DNA of 64,000 nucleotides from Anagrus nilaparvatae (Eukaryota; Arthropoda; Insecta; Hymenoptera; Mymaridae), in the NCBI GenBank assembly GCA_022575985.1, contig JAKSXM010000107.1, forward strand, positions 5,704,001 to 5,768,000. Reading direction: 5' to 3'. Positions 1-13,085 of the stretch are shown one piece after another; position 1 is the stretch's first letter; every line of letters begins with the position of its first letter. Below the pieces are notes generated by a model that worked only from the letters and a program-made list of their open reading frames with translations, ran no database searches and was not told the origin of the DNA. A program made the position numbers and the translations under genes.

Positions 1-201
1 AGCCAATCGACTGTTAATTGGCTGCTCCGGTGGATAAGTGTTAATGTAGGAACTAAAAATCGATTTTATTCAAGATAAAAAGATAAATTGATAAATTAAT
101 TCATAAAAAATTTTAAGTTCCACGTGATTGAATAATAGGTAGATTGAATAATATAATAACTACAACAACGGGTAAATAATATATTGTTATTATATTAATA
201 T

Positions 202-1527
202 TCTATACCTTACGTTAAATACAAAGGTTCTCGGCAGATGGTCCAAAACTACAGACCTGTAGCAATTATGAGTGCCATTCCCGAAATGCTTGATTCCATT
301 TTTTGTAATAAATTAAAATCTTTGATCGGAAATTTAATTTCTGATCGGCAGCATGGCTTTATGAGCGGCAGATCTAATGTCACGAATTTAACCATATTCA
401 CTAATTATTTATTCAGTTCCATCAAAAATAAATCATAAGTTGATGGAATTTATTTAGACTTCAAAAAAGCATTCGATCTAGTTGACCATTAAGTCATATT
501 GCTGAAAATGAAGGGTTATGGGTTTCCCCAGAAATTCATTAACTGGTTATCAGATTACCTCACCGATAGAACCTTGAATGTCAATACTATAGGAACAATA
601 TCGGACCCATTTGTTGCTGGCTCTGGAGTACCTCAGAGGTCACACTTGGGCCCGATATTGTATTGTTTTTAATTTTTATTAATGATATTATCGAGTTTAT
701 TAAATTTCCTCAAATACTACTTTTTGCAGATGATATCAAACTATTCAAAAAAATAGATGACTATGCTGACTATGTAAATCTTCAAAGTGATTTAAATAAC
801 ATAAAAAAATGGTGCTCGTTGAACAATTTAAATTTAAATTTTAATAAATGTTTTTCTATTTCTTTTGACTTTAGTATCAACTAGCAAATGATGTTTTTTG
901 TCAGAAGACTGAAGCCATAACTGATCTTGGTGTCATCATGGATCAGAAATTATAACGATCACATATCATCAGTGGTCAGTAAAGTTAATAGGTCCTGGGG
1001 TTTTATTCAAAGGCGTACTGGTAGTTTTGATTCAAATACTGTCAGAATGTTATATTTCAGTTTCAAGTATGCTTCTAATATTTGGCACCCGGTGTTTGAT
1101 TGCGCAATGGAAAGGCTCGAAAGGGTTAACCATAGGGTGGTTAGATACCTAGCATACAAATCAGGAACCTCCATGGATAAGTATGACCATGATTACACCA
1201 ATATGGCAAAAAAATTAAATATACCAACCATAGAGTCATCAATGAAAGTAAGTGACGTTTTCACTCATAGGGTCATGAATGGGGAAATAAATTCCCCCTC
1301 CACTATATGATCTATACCCCATTGATAAATTAAATAATTATCCATTAAGATGCAACCTTCCATTTAAAGGTGTTACTATTAAGTCTAAGTATTTTGAAGG
1401 AGAGATGATTCAAAGATCATTGACCCTTTATAATAAATGTTATATAAAAATTCCTAACATCCTAAAATCAAGTTCGAAAACCACTACTGCATATTATGTA
1501 AAAAAGACGTTGCATGAATATGGTTAA
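202..1527 (+). pseudogene. Jockey-like LINE fragment, reverse transcriptase to C-terminus
   Basis: Broken second ORF of a non-LTR retrotransposon. The start carries a QNYRP motif (RT block 1) and HGFMSGRS. A frame break and stop follow near 437. The next segment reads LDFKKAFDLVDH, then GSGVPQ with a nearby HLGP. The catalytic FADD motif lies near 725-740 (LLFADDIKLF). From 927 to about 1310 the C-terminal region is open (SWGFIQRRTG, WHPVFD). After another stop it continues in phase to a terminal TAA at 1525-1527. There are at least four disruptions, so it cannot make protein. The 5' half (ORF1 and endonuclease) is missing, as is usual for 5'-truncated LINE copies. The jockey-like assignment rests on motif order; the exact clade is not certain. 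Confidence 0.85.
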
Positions 1528-2565
1528 CTTAGTTTTCTTTTTCTCACATTTTTATGTACCCATATTCTAGCAAGGTCTTTTATATATAATATACTAAATT
1601 TTTGTATTTTGAAATAATTTATTGTGCCAATCAAAAGAGTTTTGTTGAGAAATTGTCTTACATTAATCGTACTTTTTAATCTTATACTGCACATATTTTT
1701 TTAACGTAATTAAATTTATATTTATTTATTCTTTTTTTAATCTTAAAACATTGTATAAATAAGCACATATAGTTCCCAGGCAACCAACAATGTTTCGGAA
1801 ACGTCTCCAACCCGTTTATGAAGAAACGAATTAATCCAATTTGCACCGTTTAAGAAACGTTTCTGGAACCGTTTCAGAAACGTGAAAATGCGCCTTAGAA
1901 TTTTAAAAACCTAATTTCGGAATTAATTTAATAGCGAATATTCTTAATTAATTATTAAATTTTTTTTTTATTTTTAAGAATAATTTAAGAAATCAAATTT
2001 TACTAGATGACCTTAATTTTTATTTTTAAGTTGCAAAACAAGAAAATTATTTTTAAAAAAATTTTGGGTTTATAACTTTAAAATTTTTATTATATAAGAT
2101 AAAATTATTTTATTTATTTTATTTTATTTATTTATTAACCAGAGATAATACAAAATATATATGTATCCCAATAGAGACTATAGAAGTCTGTGTTTGGGTA
2201 CTGGTACAAAAAGATAATTTTATAATATAATATAATAATAATAGTTATAAATAGTATAAAAAATATATACAGTAATATGATATAATTTTTTAGTAATTTT
2301 TTAATAATTAAAAAACAAGTCTTATTGATATAATAAAATCAAGTCATATTTACAAATTATTTGGTATAATATATATATAATTTAATTTTTAATTCAATAA
2401 TAAAAATAAAATAAAATAAATAAGATTTATAATTTTTAAATATTAATAGTAATTTTTGGAATTGAGTTATAATAGTTTTTATTAAATATTAAAATGTTTA
2501 TTTTGTTATTTATGTAATTATTTCTATTGATTAATTATTTGAAATAATTTTTAAGTTGAGTCTTC
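1528..2565. other. AT-rich intergenic DNA, no gene seen
   Basis: Very AT-rich, with long A and T runs. Near 1770-1885 there is a local cluster of GTTTCNGAAACG-like short palindromes (AACCGTTTCAGAAACGTG and variants). I see no reading frame with protein-like composition and no recognised element. Confidence 0.6.
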
Positions 2566-2569
2566 CTTA

Positions 2570-2805
2570 ATCTTTCAATTTTTTTCTAAATCTTCATTGT
2601 AGGTATTGCTGTTGATTATTTTTAAGTGATGAGGTAAAGAATTAAAACTATTTATTGCTGCATAGTATGTGCTTTTTTTGTATGTTTCTTTGCGTATTTT
2701 TGGAATTTCCAAACTATTATTTCTTGTTCGACTAGAATTTTTTTCAAATAATGTACTTAGTTCGTCGTAGTGATAAAGTAGAGAATTTAATTGATAAGTT
2801 TTTTT
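2570..2805 (-). pseudogene. C-terminal tail of a jockey-like LINE
   Basis: On the minus strand one frame stays open for about 75 codons from near 2800 down to a TGA near 2573. It contains YYAAINSFNSLPHHLK, the type of sequence found at the very end of jockey-like ORF2 proteins (short hydrophilic strand, YY..I..FN.LP..LK). No other part of the LINE is attached. It is an isolated 3' remnant on the opposite strand to the LINE at the start of the window. Confidence 0.6.
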
Positions 2806-3277
2806 AAAAAACTTTTTATAAAACTTTTAATTGTTATTTAGTCATCTTAAAAATAAAATTTTTGTAATTATCTAAAGGTAAACAATTTTTTCCGGATAAA
2901 ATGTAGCCATGGGAATTCTTTCAATAACTTGTCTATGACGTTTTCCTTAAAAAATGCTCATGGAAAGGGAAATCAAAAGAACCACCACACCACATTATTA
3001 CATTTTCACTTTAAGTCTTTAAAATTTAAAATCATTAACTTTTCTTTTATAATTACGTTAAATTTGTCCAACGGACGGGGCAAGCGAGGAGAACTTGCTA
3101 ACCCCTTCTTGATTACTTGTTTAGTTTTTATTTTTAATTAATAATTACTTAATAATTAATAAATTAAAGGGCAAATTTAGCGTAACAGTACTTTAGTAAT
3201 TACTTTAGTTTTTTAAAACGTGCATATAAAAGTTTTCCAACAATATATAATAAGATTTTCTAATAAATCTATTCCAA

Positions 3278-3377
3278 TTAACCAAATTTCCATTTTTAGG
3301 TCAAAAACTGTCTTAAGTAAATCTTGCTACTTACAGTTTTCAAAGGCTTTTGACCTAAAAATTGAAATTTGGTTAAT
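3278..3377. repeat. Imperfect 100-bp hairpin
   Basis: Left arm TTAACCAAATTTCCATTTTT is repeated in inverted form at 3350-3377 (AAATTGAAATTTGGTTAA), with the inner arms AGGTCAAAA and TTTTGACCT also pairing. No coding content. It sits directly upstream of the TTGCCAGGG foldback and may belong to the same element. Confidence 0.6.
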
Positions 3378-3405
3378 AAAAATGATTTCCTTCTTAAAGA
3401 AATGA

Positions 3406-3629
3406 ATTGCCAGGGAAAAATTAATCAATTTAAAAAAAAAATTATTATTTTACGATGAAAATCAAGTGAGTGATGCATGTTTAAAGTTTAAAAACAGGCT
3501 TTTTTCAATAAAATTTCAATCTTTTTTTAGACAAATTTGAGCAAAATCTTAAATTGTCGATAACTTGGCTAAATTTCATCGTAAAAAGATAAGTTTTATT
3601 TTCTTTTGGAGTGGTTTTTCCCTGGCAAT
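3406..3629. repeat. Foldback repeat with ATTGCCAGGGAAAAA ends
   Basis: Starts ATTGCCAGGGAAAAA and ends TTTTTCCCTGGCAAT. Internal TTTTACGATGAAA and TTTCATCGTAAAA also pair. A related copy lies near 32305-32600, where the same GCCAGGGAAAAACCACTC end and the ACGATGAAATTTAGCC segment recur. That makes it a dispersed MITE-like family rather than a chance palindrome. Confidence 0.6.
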
Positions 3630-4640
3630 CAGATTTTTTTATCTATTTTTTTAAATTTTGTTTACGTAAAAAGTTATTTTGAAAATTTGGGGTAGCTCAG
3701 ATACAAAAAACACGGTTTCTGACATAAAAGTGGAAAAATATTTTTGGCACCTATCGCCGATTTCTTGTTTACGATTTTTTTCGGTTTTCTGAAGGTTCAA
3801 ACTATCCGAAAACACGGGTCATATCGATGTCCCTTCAAAATTTTTTTTTTCAGTTTTTTGTCCAAGTTAAGTAGTAAAAAAAAAATAATCCGTTATATAG
3901 TTAAGGTCAAGTAATATGTGTTGAAGTAATATTTGTTGAGATAATGCATATAATGACTTGTTATGGGTCTAACATAAACAGATGTTTACGAAGGGCATTA
4001 ATTCTATTAATTAATAGATAGAAGGCTTAAAATCGTTCCCTGTGCTTGAAATGTCACGCTTTTTCCAAATTTATCAAGAAAAGACCATAATAGAGTCCGG
4101 ATCAAACATGAGTAAAATTAACGTTATACGACAAAACTAAGTTCATTATAATAATTTCTAAAAAACCAATAAATAATAGCAAGAAACGACTGGCACACAG
4201 TCCAGGTCGAAAATGAGAAAAATATTCTGTCATCTAAGTTTTTCAGGGGCTATTTAAATGAATTTACCTTTTTCAAAAGCATTATAACCATTAAATAAAT
4301 GAATTCGATATATTATTATTGGATATAAAGTAATAAAAATTTTTTATATTTAAATATTATAATTAGGTTTGGTACGGCATTGGGTCTTTTATGTGCAGAT
4401 GTTCATATCATTAGTAATCGAAAATTAAAGGAAAACAAAAAAAAATGAACAATGGTCAGTTGATGATAGCATTTTCAGCAAAGTTTGTATTTTTTTATAA
4501 CACTCTGACATTTACGACTTTTGTTTCAAAAGTTTGAATTCACGCATTGTACAGTTTACTATAATTATTATTATAACTTTGTCCATCAATGAAACACCTG
4601 CATGTATTGATATATTAACACACAAGAGACAGCGTTAACT
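3630..4640. other. Intergenic DNA, no gene seen
   Basis: AT-rich, with scattered homopolymer runs. No reading frame of note, RNA gene or clear repeat boundary was recognised. Confidence 0.5.
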
Positions 4641-5345
4641 GGCTTGTTAAAAACTGTGGCTCTCCTTTTTTCTTGGAAAAAGTACTCGAAAACCTAGCAA
4701 ATGATCAAATAACCAATTATATTGGACATAACAAGTTGATTGACCTATTACAGACTGATTTCAGATCCTACAGTAGTACAGAAACAGCTCTACTAAAGTT
4801 AACAGAGGGCATTAAGTTTGATAAAAGTGAAAGAATATAACTATACTACTGCAGTTTGACTTCAGTAAGGCGTTTCAATCCATAGCTTCTTCAAAGTTAA
4901 TAGTTAAATTAAAATCTAAGGGTTTCTCAAAGAACGTCTTGCTGTGGATCAAATCTTATCTCCAAGGTAGACAGTTACAAGTTACTACATCCTCCTATAA
5001 TCCCCTTGGAGTTAATCTTGGTTTTCCACAGGGATCAAGGCTGGGCCCCCTCTTGTTCTGCCTCTATATTAATGATACTAAGCAATATCCTAACGCAGAC
5101 ATCTATCATCTTTAATAAGCTGACGACTTGCAAGTTTACGTGCAAGCTTCTCCTGAGAAAATAAATGTGCCATTACAGAAGCTTTCAGTAGCGGCCAATA
5201 ACATCAACATTTTGGCCAAAAACATATCCCTGAGACTAAATTTGTAAAAAAGGGAGGTTCTATATTTTTTGCACAAGAGAGTGCTAAAAATATAACTCCA
5301 TATAATTATAAATTTGTTTTTATGAGAAAATATAAAGTTCCTCAA
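4640..5345 (+). pseudogene. Second jockey-like LINE fragment (RT domain)
   Basis: Plus-strand RT remains. VLENLANDQI is followed by QTDFRSYSSTETALLKLTEG, then a broken KAF block, WIKSYLQGRQLQVTT, FPQGSRLGPLLFCLYIND and a degraded catalytic ADD near 5120. The tail reads PLQKLSVAANNINILAKN before it decays. Frameshifts and stops occur before the KAF block, at 5115 and after 5245. It differs in sequence from the copy at 202-1527, so it is a separate LINE lineage within the jockey-like group. Truncated at both ends. Confidence 0.8.
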
Positions 5346-5757
5346 AGTTTTCATGTCTACTTTTATGTAACATATGGACTAAAAATCGATTTTATAACAT
5401 GTGAAAAAACAATTCTTACAAATTTTGATTTCATACTTTATTTAATAATATTATAAACTGATTATGACTTATAGAATAAAATATAAAATTTTTTGTATCA
5501 ATGATAATTTTTGATTGATGGTATTGATAATTGACAGACCATGACAGCATCATCTGGAATAAATAAATATTTTATCAAAATTATAGTTTAATTAAAAATA
5601 GTATATAACTTAATTTAAAATATGTAATTTAATGTTTAAACCTTTAAGGACGGGAATTCTTTTAGTTCTGCTTCATTCATTAAAAGTTAAATTGGATTTT
5701 AATTCAAATAAATTTTAATTTTTTATTTTAAGGAAATGAAACATTTTAAAGGAGTAA
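5345..5757. other. Intergenic AT-rich DNA
   Basis: No gene or recognisable element. It lies between the LINE remnant and the GGTTCCTCA repeat family. Confidence 0.5.
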
Positions 5758-7165
5758 AAAAAATGATGCCAAGTAATTGGCACTCATATGGTTCCTCATT
5801 AATAATAACAAAATATTCTTAATAGTCTATTTTACCTGAAGAGCTTTGATATCTCAGTCGGTAGCGCGTCAAATTTTCGATCTGAACGTTAAAAATTCGC
5901 GTCCCGACTCGGACATAATCTCCGTTTTTTTTCTGAGAAGATTAAATTCTGAAATTATTTCTATCATTGCTCTAGGACTGAGGCATCCACATAATGTTAA
6001 AAAAAAAAAGGCATTATGTAGATAACGCAGTCCGGAGTGCGACCATGTGCACTATATAAGCAGGCATGGGGACAGGAGAAATTGTGTGATTCTCTGAGGC
6101 CACAGGTTAACAACGCACATAACACATTCACATAACACAAACATTTAAACTCGCACACACTAAGGATGAAAGACCTTATAAAAAAAGCCACATAGTAAAT
6201 CTAGAAAAAATAAAAAATCATACAACAAGCATAACAAACAAGAGATAAAAGCAAAAGCCTTACATCTCTCACAAAAACCAATACCAATACCAATAGTCTA
6301 TTTTACCTAATAAAAACGATAGTTCTAGATATTAGTACTTTCCTAGAAAAAAATTAAGTACTACGTCCCAAAATAAAAAATATTGTTTTTATTTTTATTT
6401 TTGTTATGTAAAAAATTTTGAAGAAAAAAAATATCAAAAAATTAAGTTTTAGATCTAAGAAATTGACTATAAAAAATATTTCTAAAACTAGTACTCTCAC
6501 AGAAAAAGATTAGGTATTGCTTTCAAAAAGGAAAAAAATATTGCTTTTTTTTTTATTTTTTAAAGTAAAATATTTTGTGAAAAATAAGTTCAAAAAATTA
6601 AGTGTCAGATTGGAGATATCGAATAATAACCTGATAATAACCATATTTCCAGACAATGGTACTTTTGTAGGAAAAAATTAGGTACTACATCCAAAGAGAA
6701 AATTTTCTGTTTTTTTTATGCAAAAAATTTGGAGAAAAAATTTTTCGAAAAATTAAGTATCCGAATCGAGATATCGAGTAAAAGCCATATTTTCAGATAT
6801 TACTACTTTCAGAGAATTAAATGAGGTATTACATTTAAAAAAACAAAAAATATTGCAGTTTTTTTAATTTTTTTTAAAAAAATTTTTTTTTTTTTTAAAT
6901 TTGAGAAAAAAATTTTGTATAAATTAAGTGGTTCTTAAAACTATAGTATTCCTATAAAAATAAATTAGGTACTACGTCCAAAGAAAAAAAAAATTTGGTG
7001 TTTTTTTGTAATTTTTTGTGGCAAAAATTTTGGGAAAAAAATTTCCAAAAAATTAATTATCAGATTCGAGATATTAAGTAAAAACCATACTTTCGTGCTT
7101 ATATGCCAAAAAATCAAAAATCAAAATTTCACCTATCATAATAGTTCCTCTCCATGAGGAACCAA
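5758..7165. repeat. AT-rich repeat family beginning GCCAAGTAATTGGCAC
   Basis: Begins with GCCAAGTAATTGGCACTCAT and GGTTCCTCA; the complementary TGAGGAACC is found near 7152-7162, so the ends are roughly inverted. The interior repeats a block of about 150-200 bp four or five times: a TATTAGTACTTTC segment, AAATTAAGTACTACGTCC, then runs of A and T. Diverged copies occur at about 14474-15095 and 52440-52510. A SINE has inserted into this copy. No coding content. Confidence 0.7.
5838..6291 (+). mobile_element. tRNA-derived SINE with 17-bp target duplication
   Basis: The insertion is flanked by identical 17-bp repeats, AATAGTCTATTTTACCT, at 5821-5837 and 6292-6308. The head resembles a tRNA: TATCTCAGTCGGTAGCGCG is a good A box, and TCCCGACTCGG about 60 bp on looks like a weakened B-box/T-arm region. 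The body of about 350 bp is unrelated to tRNA. The tail is a short tandem of ACCAAT units. The related repeat at 14520-14560 lacks the insert and serves as a diverged empty site. Long target duplication, Pol III-like head and simple-repeat tail together indicate a SINE mobilised by LINE machinery. Confidence 0.8.
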
Positions 7166-8010
7166 TTATTATTTATCTTTTAAAACTTTTCTATCAATAG
7201 AATTTACTCGAGAATTTATTTTTAAAGATTTCTTTGAATAAATAAGATATATCATTGAAATCAATCGTAAAATCAAGACTTTTTTGGTCACTAAACAGTT
7301 ATAATTTTTGCGATGTACAGTCTTTACTATTTTTATAAATAAACTCATATTCTTTGACAATCTCAAAAAGAGCAACGAATTTTAGTGTCAGCATCAATGA
7401 TTTTCCAGGGATCTTCAGTTTTTGGCTGCTTTTTGTTCTAAAAATATTTTAGTGATCGCAGATAACTTAACCCTTTTCCAGTTAAAACTTTTAGCTTATA
7501 ACAATAAAACTATAAAATTAAAAAAAAAAACTGAATAATTTTTTAAATTGCTTTTATGTTCTTTTATCAGTTTACTAAAAAAAGGGAGAACACCACGTTC
7601 GTCATTTTGGAAAAACATATCAGACATTTACCGCTTAATTTAAGGGGATTTCTAGATTTAGAAATACAAGATCCCATGTTATTAGATGATGACTCTTAGG
7701 GTAACTTTGAAATAGCGAATTGTATGAGAGTTTTAAAATAATTTGAGATATTATGCATTACTATTTAATTCTTACCTTTTAAATTAAGTGACATATTTAT
7801 AATCTATTAAATATTTAAAATTTTTCTTTTTGGAAAGAAAAATATTTCTTTCAAATTTATCCTTCCGATGGTGAATAATAAGCTTGCTACGCTCTTTGGT
7901 TTTACTGTAAAAAAAAATTTCATTAATTTTCTTCCCAATTCTTTAATTGCTTTTAAGAATTGAATAAAATGAGTTTTCATCAATTTAAAAATATAAAATA
8001 TCATAATTAG
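7166..8010. other. Intergenic DNA, no gene seen
   Basis: AT-rich. Short reading frames are present on the minus strand, but they have low-complexity composition typical of chance frames. Confidence 0.5.
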
Positions 8011-8290
8011 CTGCTTTAAGGGTGAAATATTGATTATTTATGAAAAAGAAGTCGAAATTCTTGATTAGGGGCCCAAAAAACGTATAAGAACGTACTTTGG
8101 ACGCTCAAAGTGCAAAAATAGCAAAAACATCACTTTTAGGGGTAGTTCTAACTATTTTAAGGGTGAAATATTAATTATTTATGAAAAAGGAGTCGAAATT
8201 CTTGATTAGCGACCCAAAAAACCTGTATGGGCATATCCTGGATGCTAAAAGTACGAAAATAGCAACAACAAAAAAATTGGATACTTTTCA
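8011..8290. repeat. Two diverged tandem copies of a 141-bp unit
   Basis: The stretch beginning TTTAAGGGTGAAATATT at 8015 recurs at 8156, 141 bp later, continuing through GTCGAAATTCTTGATTAG and the GCAAAAATAGCAAAAACA segment. It explains the short plus-strand reading frame here, which is not a gene. Confidence 0.7.
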
Positions 8291-10899
8291 CATTGATTTT
8301 TCCAAACATTTCTTAATATTGCCTGACCTACCCCTTTCACCCCCATTTTTAATGTATTTTTAAGGGTTGTAGGTGAAAACTAATGTCAGATTCTGAAAGA
8401 GTAGAAATTTTACTGTAAGGATGAACTTTTTAGCCATTTATCTATAAGGGAATATACTTATTTTTGCTCATTTCCAAAACTCTCCGCCCCGGCGTTAATG
8501 AGTTAATAGAAGACAAGAGCGCGTTAAGATTAATTTCTAAATGAATAACAGCTGATAAGTATAGACTAATCAGAATGAGTTTTAAAATATCTCAAAATAA
8601 GCGTTACATTTCATTCTTTTAATAGAAGATAATCTAAAACGAAAACCTTCCGGATTTAAAAAGTAAAAATTTGTTTTCGAAAAATAAGATTTTTTATCAA
8701 AGTGTCACTTTTGTCCGCAAAATACTGCGGAAATCACTTTTTTTATGATGTTCAACCCTTACTCTATATTTTCTAAAGGCTTGCAGGTTAAAACTGACTA
8801 TGAAACTGAAATACTGTTAAGTTTTTAATCTTAAAACGACCAGAGCGCTAATAAGTTCAACTAATAAAAAGATTATCTGGAAAAATTAATGCTAATATAT
8901 TATATCAATAAAATATAAAATTAAAATACTTAACTTTTTTTATAAAATTTAAAAATGACCAATTTCAGATGCATTTTTAAGAAATCAGGTGAATCGTTTG
9001 TAAAATATTTAACAACAAATGAAATTTCTTCGTTATTATTATAGAAAATATAGAATTCAAGCAATTTAGTTAAAATTAATATGATCATTAATTTATTCTC
9101 TAATTTCATTTTTAAAAGTTAATAATTAAATTTTTAAATAGAGTTTAAATAAAACTGAAGTTGCACTTTACGCAGCGATAGCATTAATAAAATGTAAAGA
9201 ATAATAGAAAGAACTGAGAGTAATAAAATTCAGAAAATACTTATAGAAAATTTGTTCTTCTTCTTCTACTATTTTCTTTAATCGGCATATTATGCAATAG
9301 CATTTTGATATCTATAATAAAAGGTATAGTACTTTTCTCTTGTTCAACCAATCAAATGAAATATTTTATAATTTGATATTTTATATTCCAAATAATATAG
9401 CATAATAGAACCTTTTCAAAAATGATATTCCACCAGCTTTCTTCTATAAGTTTCTATGATACTGCAATCATGCTCATGAATAGGCTTACAGATATAGAAA
9501 TCCATTTAATGCTTCTTTTTTTAAATGGTCAGCTTTCAAGCCCCGCAAACTGTAATTTTCTGACCATGATAGTCAATATAAATTATATGCCCAGTTTTGT
9601 CCACAAATTACCAATTTTTTAACCACTGCCAGTATTATAATTTTTTATAATACTAGGTTTCATAGGTCTCAAAAATTTACTTTATTATTGTTTATCAGAT
9701 ATAATCATTAAAATTCAGAGTCTCAATTTCAGGTTTTTTTAAAAAAGTCAATTTTTATCATTATCTTTAAAGGCGATGTCTCGAAAATGTCATAGGATTA
9801 TTTGTCTGAACAATATTTAATTACTTATAGTTTGTTTAAATAAAAATATTTCGATAATTACGTTTGACGCCATTTCTATGTTTTTTTAAACTCTGGTCAT
9901 GATTTTTAAATTGTTTTTTTACAAAATCTAGCTCCACTAATTTCCACTGACTATGTACCTGTTTTTTAGGTTGTTTTTCTTTTGCTTCAATCTTAGAGCA
10001 ATCTTACAATCTAATTGCTTAAACCATATTATTTTAATTTTTATAATTTAAGTAACCCAATGAATGCAATGCATTTTTATATTTTAAAATGCAAGGCAGA
10101 GATATTAATTTAGTTAAAAGTTTTTTCAAGTTTAAATTGTTTAAGCAAATAATGCAGTGATTTTTGCAAAAAAGAACCTGAAAATTGTGAGGGATAAAAG
10201 ATACATAAACAAAGGTTTTTGAAAAAATTTTGTTTAAACAATTTATTAACAATTAAACATTGTTTACACAATTAATCATACGACCTTATAAATTAGAAAT
10301 TTGGATTCAGTGAGCCAAAATATGTATAATAAAATTAGGAACTTATCAAAATTTTGAATTATTTTAGCTACAGGATATTTAGATTTTTGGCCAATTTTGC
10401 AATAAATTGTTAATAACAAATAATTGACCACTTTTGCAAAATATACCCTGGATTCGTATTTAGTGGGTCATAATACCACCCATTTTTTTTCTATGGACCT
10501 ATTATGGCATTAAATAGCATGGTTGGCGACAGGATTATTGTAACCTATATTTTCATCAAAAATTGTAATTTTGGCAGTTAATTAAAAATTGGTCATTTGT
10601 AAGAAAATTAAATAGCAGTAAGAGAATTTCTTTAAAAAAATTAACGGGAACTGAAAAATGACAGTTTTGTAATGCCGTGATGCTCCAAACTAGATTTGAT
10701 TTAAAAAGAGAAATAGAGAGTACGCCTTTTCAAACAATATATATAATATCTACACATAGCCATTCAAAATAGGCATCTTAGAGGCATCGAAATGACCTGG
10801 GAAAAAATTTTTCCAAGAATTAGATAGTTGTAGGAATATTATTCCAATTTTTGACCTGACAAAATTATAAGGCACGATTCAATTTTATATACAGGGTGA
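8291..10899. other. Intergenic DNA; possible diverged Harbinger-like MITE copy
   Basis: No gene. Around 9600-10620, segments such as TTCATAGGTCTCAAAAATTT and AAAAATTGGTCATTTG weakly resemble the interior of the foldback MITE at 37611-38595. This may be an old, decayed member of that family, but the similarity is partial and I could not align it. Confidence 0.4.
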
Positions 10900-11230
10900 T
10901 TGAGCCTAAAAATATACAGTCTTATACACAAGATAAAACAAATTTATTGATTTAAATAAAATTGATTATAAGGGCTACCATTTTCGTGCAACTATAAGTT
11001 TGATCGAGCACAAATAATCCTTATTATTTATGCACGAAGAAAATTTGCTCAGTAAAAAAAGTTATGTTCGACAAATTAGCAAGGTTACAATGTCTTGAAA
11101 CGTTTTTATAAAAAAAGTACTACTGTAAAAGAGTCGGTAAATTATGCACCCCATTATTTTATAATAACAGATTAAGTTTCTTTGTTGCTACCCTTGGTAT
11201 TTATTGCTTATAATTATAGTAATAAAAAAA
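10900..11230 (+). repeat. Dispersed repeat, copy A
   Basis: Shares an ordered set of segments with 13350-13720: ATAAGGGCTA, ACTATAAGTTTGATCG, a GCACGAAGAAAA-type stretch, GTTATGTTCGACAAATTA, then a GGTAAATTATGCACCCCATT-type stretch and GTTTCTTTGTTGC...GGTATTTA. Same orientation and about 70-80% alike by eye. The family is not recognised. Confidence 0.55.
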
Positions 11231-11921
11231 TTAATATTAAAAAAAATTATTATTGTAATAATTATCTATTTAAGAAAACTTATGGAAAAATGCTTGAAAA
11301 ATTCACAGTTAAAATTATTATCTACTTTTAAGTTAATTCAAGAGATTATACCTATTCTATTTTTTTTTTTTTAATGGAAATTCATTAATGAAAGCTGAAT
11401 ATAGGTATTAAATCATACTCAAAAAGTTTTTGAAAACTTTGTCTTAAAAATGTAAAAACGTCCTTGAAATACATATTTTACAAGAGAGATCTATATTTTT
11501 ACCTTCAAAAATAAAATATAAGATAGTTATTAAATTTAATTTTAAAGTCTTTTAGCTACTGTTTAAATAAAATAAATGACAAAATTATATTAAATTATAG
11601 TTTCAAATTCCAACAAAAACTTTTACATAATTATTAAGTAGTTTATTAAAAAAAAGTTACGCCTTTTAAATTTTAGCACCGCCTAAGATTTATTTTAAAA
11701 TGGGGGGGGGATATTTCCATTATTATACATCAGTACTGTACTTGTAATTGTTTTATTGAACAAAATTAAATGAGTATAAGTTTGACTATAAGTGGCTATC
11801 CATAAATTGCATAAGACAAAAAGAGAGAGAGGGAGTTTGGATTTTCTTATTTTTCTTACTTAGGGAGGAACGAGGTTCGAAAATATCTTATGTAAGATTT
11901 ATTTTTTTATTTATTTTTTTG

Positions 11922-13085
11922 GGCACCAATCAATCATCATAATTGTCGTTTTTCATCCGGGGCAGGTTTCTGAATCCCAAAAATCAAGTGTAAGAATTTT
12001 TTGTTGCAGAATAATAAAAACTAGAAGAATTGAAAAACGGATACGTCAAAATTCCTAATAATTAGTTTCAAGTTTGATGAAATATCAGAAGTTATTATTT
12101 GTAAAAAGCATAAATTTACCTTGAAATACAAGGTTTCATAAAATGAATTTCGGGAATTTTCCCATTTTAAATTTTGATGTATTCTAATTTTACGAATCTG
12201 GAATTGAATGTTTCTTCGAAATTCATTTATGGGCCTATTTTCAAAAAATCTAGATTTTAAGGTTCTGAGAATTGACCTGGATGGATAACGACATTAATGA
12301 CCAGGGGCACCAATCAAAACTCAGAACTGCTGTTTAGCAGAATCAGCACCTTTTAGATAAATTTTTTTAAACTACAACGGATATAAAGAAAAAACTGAAT
12401 ATTTTAATATTAACTTTAAAAATAATTAAGCTATCTAATTGGCGGCCATTTATTGTTCAGAAGCGTTGATGGCAATCCGGGTCCAAATTTAGAATTTTTA
12501 AGAACAGAAACGTTTTTTTCAAACCAATTATTATGGGTTCTAGAAATTTTTTATTTTAGAAAAAAATTTTTAAGAAATCTGTTCAAATTGGAAAATGTAA
12601 TTTTAAGAAGAGCATTTCACAGAAAGAATTAAGTCCTAAATGAAAAATTTTATTTCTTTTCAAGTCATTTTTCCGAATTCGTATAAAGTATAATATTTCA
12701 TAGTTTTGCATTAAAACGAACAACTTCAAATTCGGAAAAATTCAATTCTGGGCTTTGCAATTTCTTAAAATTATTATATTTGGTTAATTAAATATAATTT
12801 TCATTCGGATATTTTAAGAATTCTACTTAGCACTTTCTGAATTTTGATTTAGTTGTTTTTCAATGGTATTTTAAATTCTTAATTCTTAACATTGAACCTA
12901 GGGTTTCGGATTTTCTGATTTTGAAAAATTAGCACGGATTGCCATCAGCGCTTATGAACAATGAATGGCAGCCATCTTATAGTATTTATAATTTTGAATC
13001 AAAAAATTCTTATGCTTGATTTTCGGGACTCGGAAAACTCACACAGATTGACAACGACAATAATGACCAGTGAATGTCACCCTAT
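11922..13085. repeat. Large imperfect inverted repeat
   Basis: GGCGGCCATTTATTGTTCAG at 12441, running on to GATGGCAATCCGGG near 12480, is matched in inverted form by GGATTGCCATCAGCGC...GAACAATGAATGGCAGCCATC at 12936-12976. Outer segments with GACAACGACAATAATGACCA near 13050 pair with AATTGTCGTTTTTCATCC near 11942 and also resemble 12283-12305. No coding content. Probably a decayed foldback or MITE with internal rearrangement. Confidence 0.55.

Noticed and set aside
5838..5925. Functional tRNA gene at the SINE head
   Set aside because: The A box is good but the T-arm/B-box region is altered, and the 17-bp duplication with simple tail shows a SINE.
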